DNA of 64,000 bases from Cercis canadensis (lineage: Eukaryota > Streptophyta > Magnoliopsida > Fabales > Fabaceae): contig QAOA01007638.1 of NCBI GenBank assembly GCA_003255065.1, positions 214,066-278,065 of the forward strand. The letters run 5' to 3'. This document shows, in pieces, positions 12,118-22,864 of this stretch; the stretch's first letter is position 1, and each line of letters begins with the position of its first letter. The notes beneath the pieces were generated by a model. The model worked only from the letters and a program-made list of their open reading frames with translations, did not search any database and was not told the DNA's origin. The position numbers and the translations under genes are program-made.

Positions 12118-12266
12118 TATAGGAATGACCTTGGCCATGTCAAAATTGTCATTTCCATGTGATTTTTAAAAAATAAAATAAAATAAAATACTAATGATTG
12201 ACAAATCCAAATGTATTGCCCCTAACTACACATAGCAGGTGAATATTTGCAATATGTATTGTTTTA

Positions 12267-13046
12267 GGGAGCAGGTTCGGGTGATGGACAATGACGGTTC
12301 TACGAGCTTTGTCATGTGGGATCGTGATGTGGAACATCAAGTTAAAATGGGAGTATTTGAGATGCATGATCGCTTTTCAAATGTGTGTTCTTAAAAATAT
12401 CTTGATAGTGTAGATATTTTACTTTACATGCTATAATATTTGCTACATATTAGTGCATGTAAATAAACAAAAAGAGGGCTCACAACTTTGAGGAGGATGA
12501 GGCATACCCTTGTGAGCTAATATGCCTGGTTGGAAAGACCCTTCTCTTCAAGGTGGCCCTGAAGAGGGAAAATATAACTAGAAAGTTCATGATCTACCCT
12601 GTCAGAAAGACGATTGATGATCCAACCCTCTTGAACAAATTTAATCTAGAATTGGTTTTTGCATAGGTAACCTCTTTACCCTGTGAGGAAGACGATTGAT
12701 GATCCAACCCACTTGAACAAATTTGATGTAGAATTGGTTTTCGCACAGGTAACCTCTTTCATCCTTATTGATTGGCTGTTATTAACTACTCAAAGAATGC
12801 ATGTAGATTTTAATTAAATGCTTATGTGTGTATGACAACATTGCAGAACCCTCACTGCTCGAGCTTGATGGGAATGATTTTGGGAGCATTGATAGCCATA
12901 AGAATATAGAAGGGAAAGCGTTTTCAGGCTCTGGAAGTAGTGACTTTGTCACACCTGTGAAAAGGGTTGTCAGCGTGCTAGAGAAAAGTGATGACAATGA
13001 TGCCCGCTTGCAAAGTTATCAATCAATCTCAAGAACAAGAGGGTGA
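12267..13046 (+). pseudogene. RPA1-like pseudogene, 3' exons
   Basis: An exon after TTTTAG at about 12266 reads REQVRVMDNDGSTSFVMWDR. A second, at about 12475-12665, reads AYPCELICLVGKTLLFKVAL, then MIYPVRKTIDDPTLLNKF. A third runs from about 12847 to the TGA at 13044, with a Ser/Lys-rich tail. This is the usual C-terminal OB domain and tail of plant RPA1-like proteins. An in-frame TAG ends the second exon at about 12666, and an 82-bp tandem copy of its 3' end follows (separate entry). Together with 5330-6557 and 11081-11270 it makes one gene cut into three by two insertions. Confidence 0.65.
12597..12762 (+). repeat. 82-bp tandem duplication covering an exon end and splice donor
   Basis: The segment containing GACGATTGATGATCCAACCC ... 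GGTAACCTCTT occurs twice in tandem (about 12597-12678 and 12679-12762) with roughly eight differences. Each copy carries its own AG/GTAACC junction. In the first copy the last codon is a stop (TAG) and in the second it is CAG. Confidence 0.8.
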
Positions 13047-13079
13047 AAAAGGAGGATGATTGATGTTTTGTAATTTTCA

Positions 13080-14390
13080 TTATTGTTTGAGTTTATAGTG
13101 TTTTGGTTTTGGATGTCGTTTCTAGACATTTTGATAGTACCAATGTGATTTACTTTTGGTTTTTCTTATTAATCTACTGGAATGACTTTGGATTATATAA
13201 GCTTTTATTGTGCAATGGGCACTTACATTTTCAAGTTTCTTGCAATGAAACTTATAAGTTAATTGTTACATTGGCAAAATTATATTTGTTTCAGTGCAAA
13301 TATAGCCTCTTTTGGCGAGGGTATGCAGGTCTATAATAACTAGATACATAATTGTGTCTAGTTGTGGAATAAAAGCTACTACAAACTATCAGAGCATATT
13401 TGAACGAAATATAACCCTACAAATTGTAGCATATATGCAAGTGTATAATAACATAAACAAGCTCTAGAAATCGTAAAATATTTAAAGCAACGCAAAGCTC
13501 AAAATTGATTAATATACCCAAAATATTATATGACTATGAATATGGAAAAAAATATCAATAATTCTCACAATGTTAATAGCATCCAAAAATCTCAAGGTCA
13601 TATTGCTTCAAATAGGAGTGAAAAGAATAATTTATTTCATTATTAGCAAATTCGTAAATCAATAAAATCATGACCTATTTTTTATTATTACCTGTAAATA
13701 TTCATATATCATAACATTAAATTATCTAAACTCATGTCTATAATCAAATTTAGATAAAGTAGGAAAAGATGAATTAATCTATTATTCCTATTAGGGATAT
13801 TTCTAACTGAATTCGTATAATAATTTTTTATTAGTTGTAGTCAACAAGCTGTTAGTTATGCATAATTTGGGCTTCGAGGAATTTTCGCTATTTACAAATA
13901 ATTGATGCTAATTATTCATATATCAAAGATGAATTCCATAATTATTAGTAAAAAAGAGCAATTTTAACTAGCTTAATATTTCAGCATTTTCCTTATTTCT
14001 AATTTTTTTTTTTTTACGATTTATATGGTGCCAACCTTCCTATATATAGAGAGAAGAAAATGCTAACCCCTACTTCCCCAGTAATAGTTCTATGTGCTAC
14101 TCCAAAGGAAGGTATTCATCTTTTAGGCTTCGTGGTTATTCTCAATATCAGGTTGGGGTATTCATTCATTTTTTCATTCCTATACATGATGCTCCATCTA
14201 CAAAAATTGATAAGGAAATATTATTCATAACAACTTCTGAATCATTCTATCATCACTTATTTGTCTCATGTTAACGACTATTACACATATATTTCTGCCA
14301 AAACTACCTGCTGAATAACATCAGGACCAACCTTAATGGCGTTTAGTTTTGAAGATAAACACACCCTGTTTAGATTTATACCCTTTAATC
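13080..14390. other. AT-rich sequence, no gene recognised
   Basis: Short open frames only, with no protein family I recognise. There is a T run near 14006. It probably contains upstream sequence of the B3-like scrap that follows. Confidence 0.5.
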
Positions 14391-14412
14391 ATTTGCACCA
14401 TACTATCTCCAG

Positions 14413-14965
14413 ATGGTAAGGACAAGGAAAGAACTATCATGTGTGTAACTACCAAGAGAGAATCTCCCATTATTGTTGACTGAACATGAGCATGCTGAGG
14501 ATGATGAATTAGATGCTTTTGAATTTGTGCATGACATTATGGCAACTGGGGCATCATTTGTTGTGCAAGTCACAGACAAAATGCTCAGTGACAAAATTAT
14601 GGTATAAACAATATAAACAACTTTTGATTTAACATTGAACATGTTTTACTCCATAACAAACACTGTTATGCTTTGTCTTATTGATTGGATAGGGTACTCC
14701 TGATGCTCTTGGAATGTCCCACATGGGAAATAAGGAGACAACATAGTATTTGAAAACATAATTGGTGCCTGATAGTTATTGGAAGGTCAATGTCATGCGC
14801 ATCCCGCTTTTGGTTCGTGTGACCTTCAAATTGGGTGAGGGATTGACAAAATTCTTAGAAGATAATGACGAGGATGAGGGCGATGCTATCTTATTTGAGC
14901 ATGATGGGGGTAGAGTGATCCATTTCATGATTTACACAAATGAATTCATTGTCCAACAGTTCTAA
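14413..14965 (+). pseudogene. B3 (REM-like) DNA-binding domain fragments, broken
   Basis: At about 14455-14606 one frame reads (after a stop) TEHAEDDELDAFEFVHDIMA, then FVVQVTDKMLSDKIMV, resembling the linker and first strand of a REM-type B3 domain. After an intron-like gap, 14762-14965 gives SYWKVNVMRIPLLVRVTF, then LTKFLEDNDEDEGDAILFEH and a C-terminal strand ending at TAA. W-x-V, the FLEDN-D-EGDAILF spacing and the final strand fit B3. The frame is interrupted between parts. Family call is from motif memory. Confidence 0.45.
14569..14660 (+). repeat. Direct repeat, copy 2 (partner 4343-4445)
   Basis: Same sequence as 4343-4445 with few mismatches, continuing past the exon-like part into the following AT-rich intron-like sequence. 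Confidence 0.75.
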
Positions 14966-15009
14966 ATTCAAGCATGTATTTTCTTTTTCAAATCATAATA
15001 TGTCATAAC

Positions 15010-15326
15010 TGTACAGATTATTTATAATCTTGTAATACAAGTTTTAGTTAGTTGACTAGTTTGACTGGTGTAATAAGTTAGTTAACTAGTTAACCACAGT
15101 TAGTTAGTTTAGTTAACACTGATTAAATTAGATGGTTAGTTCATAACCGTAATGGTTAGATGAGCTGGAGTTAGTTAGCCTTTACTTTCTATATATAACT
15201 ACTGCTGATGTATTGTAGCTTATATGATACAAATACAGAAATTCTTCAATCTCTTTCTTCTCTCTCTCGCAACTCTCTCCTTGCTCTGAAGTTCTTTTCT
15301 GTTCTTGAGGATTCTGATATTTCACA
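15010..15326 (+). repeat. 5' LTR of the intact copia element
   Basis: 317 bp with TG..CA ends. A TATATATAA box near 15190 and a CT-rich tract near 15250-15280 are likely promoter and leader parts. Near-identical to 19971-20287. Confidence 0.95.
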
Positions 15327-15340
15327 TGGTATCAGAGCAA
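15327..15340 (+). other. Primer-binding site
   Basis: TGGTATCAGAGCAA immediately follows the 5' LTR and is the standard plant initiator-Met-tRNA priming site. Confidence 0.93.
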
Positions 15341-15420
15341 ATCGATCTTGATTTGCGAATAAATTCGATCTATTGACTCGAATAAATTTGGTGAAAGACA
15401 TTCCTTGATTGATTAAGAAG

Positions 15421-18400
15421 ATGGAAGCTGAAACTGCATCGACGAATAAAGAAGCATCGAGCAGCGTCAATGGCGGTGATCCCATGGTATTAGCAAATTC
15501 TGATCATCCTGGAATGCAATTGGTGAGATCTCATCTGACAGGTAACAATTACTTGTCATGGAGTAGGTCAATTAAAATAGCATTAGGAGCAAAGATGAAG
15601 CTCGGATTCATCGATGGAAGGTATGGTATACCTGAAGAAGGATCAACTGAGTTTGATCATTGGATTCGTGTGGATTGCATGATTCGGTCATGGATCCTGA
15701 ACTCCATTTCTAAAGAAATAGTGGAAGCTTTTCTCTATGCATCCACTGCAAGAGAACTATGGGTGGAATTGGAAGAAAGGTTCAGTGAATCAAATGGACC
15801 ACAGATTTATCAAATTCAACGAGAAATAAGCACAATTTCTCAAGGAAATCAATCAGTGGTCAAGTATTTCACAGCACTGAAGAAGCTATGGGATGAGTTG
15901 GATTGTGTCCAACCAATTCCAAAATGTACCTGCAAGAACTGCACATGTGATGTTACAAAGAAAGTAGCTGATCTTGCACACTCCAGCAAGCTACTACAGT
16001 TCTTAATGGGGCTTAGTGAGGATTTTGACCATATCAGGAACCAAATTCTAGTAATGGACCCCTTACCCTCAGTGAACAAGGCATACTCAATGACTTTGCG
16101 CATTGAAAAGCAACGTGAAGTCCATACAAGCCTGTCAGGGAAGGTTGAAAATTCAGCTATGCTAGCAAGAACTCCAACAGGAAGAGGTGCTGGAAATGGT
16201 TTTGGCAGGGGACATCATAAGAAGCCAATTTACAATGAAAAGAAAAATGAAAAATACGAAAAATTCTCATGCACTCACTGTAATACTGGAGGTCACACTA
16301 GAGATACTTGCTTCAAGTTACATGGGTATCCAGACTGGTATAAGGAGCTTAAGGGGCAATGCAGTCAAACAGTGGGAGGGAGGCATATGGCTAATCTAGC
16401 TGATAATCCATTAGATGCCAACATGATCAATACTGGAGAGAAAACCTTTGATCCAAAAACATCTTTGGCAGAACTAATTCAACAGGAACTTTCAAAAATG
16501 ATGAAAGGACATGGTAATTACGAAGGGAATCATGTCAATTTTGCTCATATTGAGGATTTTGCAGGTAACACTTCCAACTCTACTTTTCATTCTGCTTTAC
16601 ACATAGTAGATAGTATGGATACTGGAACCTGGATAGTGGACACAGGGGCATCAAACCACATGTGCATTAACTCAAGTCTTTTACATAACACAAAACCAGT
16701 ACCACAAATCACGCCTGTCTATTTACCTGATGGTTCTGTTAAGCTAGTCCAACAAGTTGGTGATGTTTACCTTAGCCCTACTATTGTTTTGACTGATGCT
16801 CTCTATATTCCTAGTTTCAAGTTTAACCTTCTTTCAGTAAGGAAATTATCCAAAACTGCTCAGATTAAGTTTGTGTTTCTTCCTGACAAATGCCTTCTGC
16901 AGGACCCTCTGACTGAAGCTGTTATAGCCATTGGTAAAGTGGTAGGGAACCTATACATTCTAGACAAATCTTCATTTCGTAGTACTGCTACTTCTTTGCT
17001 TTCTTGTAATCATCAGATTGACTTAGTCAAATCTTCTTTTAATTCCATCTGTAATTCTGTCAATATACCTTGTACTGACACTAGTCAATTGAATAAAAAT
17101 TCTGAAACCTTATGGCATAATCGACTTGGACATGCTCCATTAAAAACATTACAACATATCTCTTTCTTGAAAGGAATGGATATTTCACCACTTTCTCCTT
17201 GTGACATTTGTCATAAATCAAAACAGCATCGCTTACCCTTTCCCCTCAGTAATTCCAAATCAGAATCTCCTTTTGACCTCATGCATATCGATATCTGGGG
17301 TCCCTATAGCAAACCCTCTATAACTGGTGCACATTACATGCTCACTATAGTGGATGATTGCAGTAGAGCAACTTGGATTTTTCTGCTCACTCATAAGCAC
17401 CAAACTTTGCAAACACTGAAATCTTTCTTTCAAATGGTGCACAACCAATTTCAAACGCACATCAAATGTATTAGAACAGATAATGGCTCAGAATTTACTA
17501 GCACTGCTTGTCAATCTCTTTTATCTACATTAGGCATTCTACATCATAGGAGTTGTGCTTATACTCCTCAACAAAATGGCATTGTTGAGCGCAAGCATAA
17601 ACATCTTTTGCAAATTGCTAGAGCTTTAATGTTTCAAGCTCATTTGCCTATTCAGTTTTGGGGTCATTCCCTTTTAATGGCTGCATATATTATTAATCGT
17701 TTACCATCTCAGTTTTTGGAATGGAAGACACCTTATGAACTTCTGCATAAAAGGAAACCAGATTATTCCTTATTGAAATGCTTTGATTGCCTTTGTTATG
17801 TCACCAACACATACCCTCACAAGGATAAATTTGCAGCCAGAGCATATAGATGCATTTTTTTGGGTTTTGTCCCAGGGCAAAAGGCTTATAGAGTCTATGA
17901 TTTAGATTCTCACCAATTTTACACTTCTCGAGATGTTGTGTTTCATGAGTTTCTTTTTCCTTTTGCCACTGCACCCTCCACTGCCAGTGAGGTTTCTTTA
18001 CCAATCCCTTTTCTTGATTCTGATCCTTTTCCTCTCTCACCTTTGCCACCCACACCACTCCCCTCTCTGCCAACACCACTACCAACTCAGAATTCTGTTC
18101 CTCTTACTGTTGCTTCTAAGAACCAGTCCTCCATTCTTCCTGCTTCACCTTCTTCTTCTCCTACAGGTACCACTGATTTCTTACCTCTTCCTATACCACC
18201 TGATATCCCTCCTATTAGAGAAAGTTCTCGCCCAAAGTTCAAACCCCCTTGGCTACAGGATTTTGTCTCACATGTGACTGTTCCTCCTACTTTACCGGAG
18301 GTTGCTGCTACTTCAGTTCATGGTTCTTCTGCCTATACTCCTCCTACTTTTCCTTATTACAGTTCCCCACTTTTTACTGATTCTTACATGTCATTTCTTG

Positions 18401-19962
18401 CTAATGTGACCACTGTCCCTGAACCTCGTTCATACTATCATGCTAGTAAGCATGCCAAATGGGTAGAGGCTATGAATACTGAACTACAGGCTCTTGAATC
18501 AAATCACACTTGGGACTTGGTCCCTTTACCCCCTGGCAAGAAGGCCATTGGTTCTAAATGGGTTTACAAGGTCAAATATCTACCTGATGGCACTGTTGAA
18601 CGTTACAAAGTCAGGCTGGTTGCCAAAGGCTATCACCAGATTGAGGGTGTAGACTATAAAGACAGCTTTTCCCCTGTGGCTAAGTTGGTCACTGTCCGCA
18701 TTTTCTTGGCCATTGCCTCTGCTCAGAATTGGCCTTTGCATCAGTTGGACATCAATAATGCCTTCTTACATAGCTCTCTTAATGAGGAAGTTTACATGCA
18801 CCCTCCACAAGGCTATCACATTGCCAAGCCAACTGAGGTTTGTCTGTTGAAAAAATCCCTCTATGGCTTGAAACAGGCCTCTCGTCAGTGGAACCTTGCC
18901 TTCTGTACTAAACTTCAGGCTTATGGGTTTGTCCAAAGTGCACATGATCACTGCCTCTTCACCATGACTAGATCAGATTCCTTCTTGGCTTTGCTTGTTT
19001 ACGTTGATGATGTCTTAATTACTGGCACCAGTGATCATGACATCCAGCAGGTCAAACAATTCCTTCACACCACATTTACCATCAAGGACATGGGCTTTGC
19101 TAAGTATTTTCTAGGTCTTGAGATTGCTCGTGGGCCATCTGGCACCTATGTCAACCAGAGAAAATATGTCCTTGACATTCTCCAAGATACTGGCCTCCTT
19201 GGAGCTAAGCCTGCTGCTTCCCCTTTACCCAAAGGACAAAAGTTTTCCTCTGCTGGTGCTCCTTTACATGAACCAGACAAATTTCGCAGGCTTGTAGGGA
19301 GATTGCTCTATCTTGGCCTCACCAGGCCTGATATCACTCATGCGGTTCAACAGTTAAGCCAGTACCTCCATTCTCCCACTCAGGCACACTGGAATGGTGC
19401 TGTTCATGTGCTGAAGTACCTCAAAGGGACTCCTTCTCGTGGCTTGTTTTTCCCTTCTGGCCATAGTTTCTCCCTCACTGGTTACTGTGATGCAGATTGG
19501 GCAGCTTGCAAGGATACCCGCAGGTCTATTACTGGCTTCTGTGTCTTCTTAGGCTCGTCTTTAATTTCTTGGAAAACCAAGAAACAATCTACAGTCAGCA
19601 GGTCCTCAGCTGAAGCTGAATACCGCAGCCTAGCAACCACTGTTTGTGAGCTCACCTGGATTCATTACCTTTTACAAGACTTTCACATACATGTCCCTTT
19701 ACCTATTTCCTTATGGTGTGATAATTTAGCAGCCTTGCATATCACTGCTAATCTAGTCTTCCACGAGCGCACCAAACATATTGAAATAGACTGTCATCTA
19801 GTTCGAGACAAGTACAAAGCAGGTTTTGTTCATCCTCAACACATCTCCACCACCCATCTGTTGGCTGACATCTTCACCAAAAACCTTGCTGGCTCACAGT
19901 TCACCTCCATTGTGTCCAAGTTGGGTTTGGTGGATTTTCATCACTCCCAAACTCCATCTTGA
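15421..19962 (+). CDS. Copia Gag-Pol polyprotein (intact)
   Basis: One uninterrupted 1513-residue frame starts at the ATG at 15421; the frame is open a few codons upstream but has no ATG. Domains in order: Gag with HLTGNNYLSWSRSIKIALGA (about 40-60) and the UBN2-like region; a zinc knuckle CTHCNTGGHTRDTC (about 284); aspartic protease WIVDTGASNH (about 404); GAG-pre-integrase LWHNRLGH with a downstream CDIC (about 563-605); integrase core with D in HIDIWGPY (about 622), D in RTDNGSEF (about 686) and E in NGIVERKH (about 722); reverse transcriptase WDLVPLPPGKKAIGSKWVYK (about 1030) with YVDDVLITG (about 1194); RNase H GYCDADWA and SSAEAEYRSL (about 1355-1400). All catalytic residues I can check are present. 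It would copy its own RNA into DNA in virus-like particles and insert it in the nucleus. Near-identical LTRs and an open frame suggest it could still be active. Confidence 0.96.
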   Translation: MEAETASTNKEASSSVNGGDPMVLANSDHPGMQLVRSHLTGNNYLSWSRSIKIALGAKMKLGFIDGRYGIPEEGSTEFDHWIRVDCMIRSWILNSISKEIVEAFLYASTARELWVELEERFSESNGPQIYQIQREISTISQGNQSVVKYFTALKKLWDELDCVQPIPKCTCKNCTCDVTKKVADLAHSSKLLQFLMGLSEDFDHIRNQILVMDPLPSVNKAYSMTLRIEKQREVHTSLSGKVENSAMLARTPTGRGAGNGFGRGHHKKPIYNEKKNEKYEKFSCTHCNTGGHTRDTCFKLHGYPDWYKELKGQCSQTVGGRHMANLADNPLDANMINTGEKTFDPKTSLAELIQQELSKMMKGHGNYEGNHVNFAHIEDFAGNTSNSTFHSALHIVDSMDTGTWIVDTGASNHMCINSSLLHNTKPVPQITPVYLPDGSVKLVQQVGDVYLSPTIVLTDALYIPSFKFNLLSVRKLSKTAQIKFVFLPDKCLLQDPLTEAVIAIGKVVGNLYILDKSSFRSTATSLLSCNHQIDLVKSSFNSICNSVNIPCTDTSQLNKNSETLWHNRLGHAPLKTLQHISFLKGMDISPLSPCDICHKSKQHRLPFPLSNSKSESPFDLMHIDIWGPYSKPSITGAHYMLTIVDDCSRATWIFLLTHKHQTLQTLKSFFQMVHNQFQTHIKCIRTDNGSEFTSTACQSLLSTLGILHHRSCAYTPQQNGIVERKHKHLLQIARALMFQAHLPIQFWGHSLLMAAYIINRLPSQFLEWKTPYELLHKRKPDYSLLKCFDCLCYVTNTYPHKDKFAARAYRCIFLGFVPGQKAYRVYDLDSHQFYTSRDVVFHEFLFPFATAPSTASEVSLPIPFLDSDPFPLSPLPPTPLPSLPTPLPTQNSVPLTVASKNQSSILPASPSSSPTGTTDFLPLPIPPDIPPIRESSRPKFKPPWLQDFVSHVTVPPTLPEVAATSVHGSSAYTPPTFPYYSSPLFTDSYMSFLANVTTVPEPRSYYHASKHAKWVEAMNTELQALESNHTWDLVPLPPGKKAIGSKWVYKVKYLPDGTVERYKVRLVAKGYHQIEGVDYKDSFSPVAKLVTVRIFLAIASAQNWPLHQLDINNAFLHSSLNEEVYMHPPQGYHIAKPTEVCLLKKSLYGLKQASRQWNLAFCTKLQAYGFVQSAHDHCLFTMTRSDSFLALLVYVDDVLITGTSDHDIQQVKQFLHTTFTIKDMGFAKYFLGLEIARGPSGTYVNQRKYVLDILQDTGLLGAKPAASPLPKGQKFSSAGAPLHEPDKFRRLVGRLLYLGLTRPDITHAVQQLSQYLHSPTQAHWNGAVHVLKYLKGTPSRGLFFPSGHSFSLTGYCDADWAACKDTRRSITGFCVFLGSSLISWKTKKQSTVSRSSAEAEYRSLATTVCELTWIHYLLQDFHIHVPLPISLWCDNLAALHITANLVFHERTKHIEIDCHLVRDKYKAGFVHPQHISTTHLLADIFTKNLAGSQFTSIVSKLGLVDFHHSQTPS

Positions 19963-19970
19963 AGGGGGGC

Positions 19971-20287
19971 TGTACAGATTATTTATAATCTTGTAATACA
20001 AGTTTTAGTTGGTTGACTAGTTTGACTGGTGTAATAAGTTAGTTAACTAGTTAACCACAGTTAGTTAGTTTAGTTAACACTGATTAAATTAGATGGTTAG
20101 TTCATAACCATAATGGTTAGATGAGCTAGAGTTAGTTAGCCTTTACTTTCTATATATAACTACTGCTGATGTATTGTAGCTGATATGATACAAATACAGA
20201 AATTCTTCAATCTCTTTCTTCTCTCTCTCGCAACTCTCTCCTTGCTCTGAAGTTCTTTTCTGTTCTTGAGGATTCTGATATTTCACA
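19971..20287 (+). repeat. 3' LTR of the intact copia element
   Basis: 317 bp, preceded by the polypurine tract and followed by the target duplication ATAAC. About four substitutions from the 5' LTR, i.e. about 1.3 per cent. Confidence 0.95.
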
Positions 20288-20292
20288 ATAAC

Positions 20293-22400
20293 AAGTTAGT
20301 GGTCCGTAATTTTCTTAACTTCATTACCAACTTGGAAGTTCATCCTTAAATATCTATGAATTAAGAGTGTAAATTCAAAACCAATAACACAAACCCATTA
20401 CATAATATGTATATCGGTTTTGGTTTTTTATCCACTTAATAGCCAAATAAATTGTAAATGGAAGAAGGAGATATTTATGATAGGGTTACTTAACACACAA
20501 ATAGAAAACATGTGTGCTACATTCTTAGGGAATAACCAAAAAATAGCAATGAACTACTATGTTCCAAGAAAAATAGCAATAAACTACTATTCTATATTTT
20601 CCAGCTGTGCTTTTTTATGAATAAGAATGCTATATCCCTTTCTAATCTCTTATAAAGCTCTCTGGGAACTACAATAAGCAATACAAGGTATGAATGTCCA
20701 TTTACTAAACTATTAACACTCATAAGAAACACTAAATGTTCTAGGCTGAACTTGAAAATATTCCTTTAAGTACAACTTAGTTTCCATTTTGTACAACTAA
20801 TCTGTAAAAAATAATAACTATTCTTTTCATTTATTTGCCTCATTTTGGTTTTATACAACAAGGAGTCAGAGAAAGTGAAGCTTAAACAAAAAACAATACT
20901 ATAACTGCGAGACATAAACAAGGAGATAACAACTGCTGTGAAATGTGAAAACCAAGACTCAAAAAAAACTTGATCACCTTCAAAATAGAAAGAGCTCACA
21001 CTAAGCTTCATGCATATATAATATATATAGCACATAGTATGATTCACCTAGAAAGGTGCATGAAGGCCTCGCACCAAGACAATCCAAGTTTAAAACCATG
21101 ATATCTTTACTAATTTAGTTAAAGTTTGATTTTTGTTTTAATTTTGATTCTCTTTCTTGGTAGTAGACTTTTCCAAATGGTAACTAATTGTATTACATTT
21201 TGGTCATGATCTTTAATTGGGCATATGGTAATCGTTTTATGTGTTATTTAATCTTTATTTTATTGGAAAAATTTCTTTTATGAATTTGTTAGAAGTGTAA
21301 AGTCTCATTCTTCATATAAAAATCTTCACTATTATGCAACATTTTTATTTTTATTTTTATTTTTATGCTTATCTCTTGGTCAAGCATTATTGATTCAATC
21401 TATAACAAACGAATCCGTATACAATATTAACTCTTAAACTAAATAAAAAATTAGCATTGGAACAATTGTTTTTATACTCCCCTTTGCTGTATACTATTTT
21501 GGATTTTTCTAATCTTATTTATGTTGTGTCTATTCGTAGTTTACTTTGTATTTTATTATCATTTTTTTCCAAATTGGCATTTTCTTCCTGCAATTTTGTA
21601 CGGAGATTAGCTACTTTGACTATGCCTAAATTTGAAATATTCTTCAAATGTACAAACACCAAAATGATTTAATAGCTCAGATCATATAATTTTTATAGTT
21701 TCTATATATTAAATCGATATCAACTTGGAGATTTCAAATTGTTGATGATTCCTATCCTATGTGTCACACTCTCTCTCACTCCCTGTCTATCTCTCTTGAT
21801 ACAAAGTTCCACTTTGCTATCTTTGTCACATAATTTAAGGTAGAATGCAAAAAATTTCATATCTTTTCTAATTTTTCCTTTCGAAGGTACATCCTTTTTG
21901 TTTTATAATCGGATTTGGGTAACAATCGGAAGAAATCTTTGTATACTCGCTTTTGCTATACGCTATTTTTTTTTTTTTCCTAATCTGATTTGTGTTAGGT
22001 CTATTGGGACTTTACTTTATATTTGTTTTATCATTTTCTTTCAAATTAACATTTTCTTCATACACTTTTGTGTGTTAGGCAGCTGTTCAAAACAAGTCTA
22101 CATATCTTTCTTTTTTTAGCAATCTCTTATGTTAGAAAAGGTAATAACTATAAATTCAATTAATTTGTTATCTACAATTTTTGTTAAACTTGATGATCTT
22201 TATCCCCTAATCTATTTGTTAAAACTATCTGCCTAAGTGATTGAAAGAGAATCCATGTTAGAATTGAGATTTAGGTAAATGAGTTATTTGCAAAAATACT
22301 TAAGCTGCATATGTTTTTTTGGTAGCTGATAAGATATGGGTAAATGAGATTTGGGTATGCATAATTTGTATTTCGCTAAGTTGATTTCAGTGACAAAATT
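20293..22400. other. AT-rich intergenic sequence with a diverged direct repeat
   Basis: No gene seen. About 21455-21625 and 21915-22085 share an ordered run of similar words (TATACTC..TTTGCT, TAATCT..TTTGTGTT, GGCATTTTCTTC-like), so they are old duplicates about 460 bp apart. The rest is AT-rich with short chance frames. Confidence 0.5.
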
Positions 22401-22864
22401 AATCACTACAAGAAATAAGGTATTTTCTCATGGACAAAATCCGTGAGAAAACAACCAAAAATCCATGAGAAAAGTGTTCCTCACTGATTTTCTCACAAAC
22501 TATGGGGTGTGAGAAAAAGCCGTGTGACAAACAAAATTTCTTACGGAATCTCGTTCTGTGAGAAAAGTTCTCACAGAATATCTCACGATATTTCTCATGG
22601 ACTTGCTTTTAGCATGAGAAAAATTGTAAAAAAGTTTCTCACGTAATTTCTCATGGTTTTTTCCGTGATAAAATCTGCAAGTTTTTTTTTAAGCTCAGAA
22701 ATGTATGATTTTTTTTTAAATAATTAACTGTTAGTTTCAATTAAATGCATTATATATAAAAATCATTAAATTTTATTAATGAAATGTAATTACAATTTAT
22801 AAATGTTATACAATGAAAGAAAAAAAAAAGTACACTACAATATAAACACTAAACCCTAATCTTC

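Larger units (their letters stand above)
15005..20292 (+). mobile_element. Full-length Ty1/copia LTR retrotransposon, TSD ATAAC
   Basis: LTRs at 15010-15326 and 19971-20287 are both 317 bp, begin TGTACAG and end TTTCACA, and differ at about four positions (three A/G transitions plus one transversion). Five-base target duplications ATAAC flank the element at 15005-15009 and 20288-20292. A primer-binding site TGGTATCAGAGCAA, matching the initiator Met-tRNA 3' end, starts at 15327. A purine tract GAAGGGGGG directly precedes the 3' LTR. All hallmarks of a complete and recent insertion are present. Confidence 0.97.

Noticed and set aside
17933..18277. Pro/Leu-rich frame within the intact copia element
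   Set aside because: It is an out-of-frame shadow of the variable integrase-RT linker of the polyprotein.
15421..19962. Integrated plant pararetrovirus
   Set aside because: The order protease-integrase-RT-RNase H, with LTRs and a 5-bp target duplication, is that of a copia retrotransposon, and no movement-protein domain is seen.
22401..22700. CRISPR-like array of short repeats
   Set aside because: The TTCTCACGGA words have no regular spacer length, occur in both orientations and sit at CACTA ends; the genome is a plant's.
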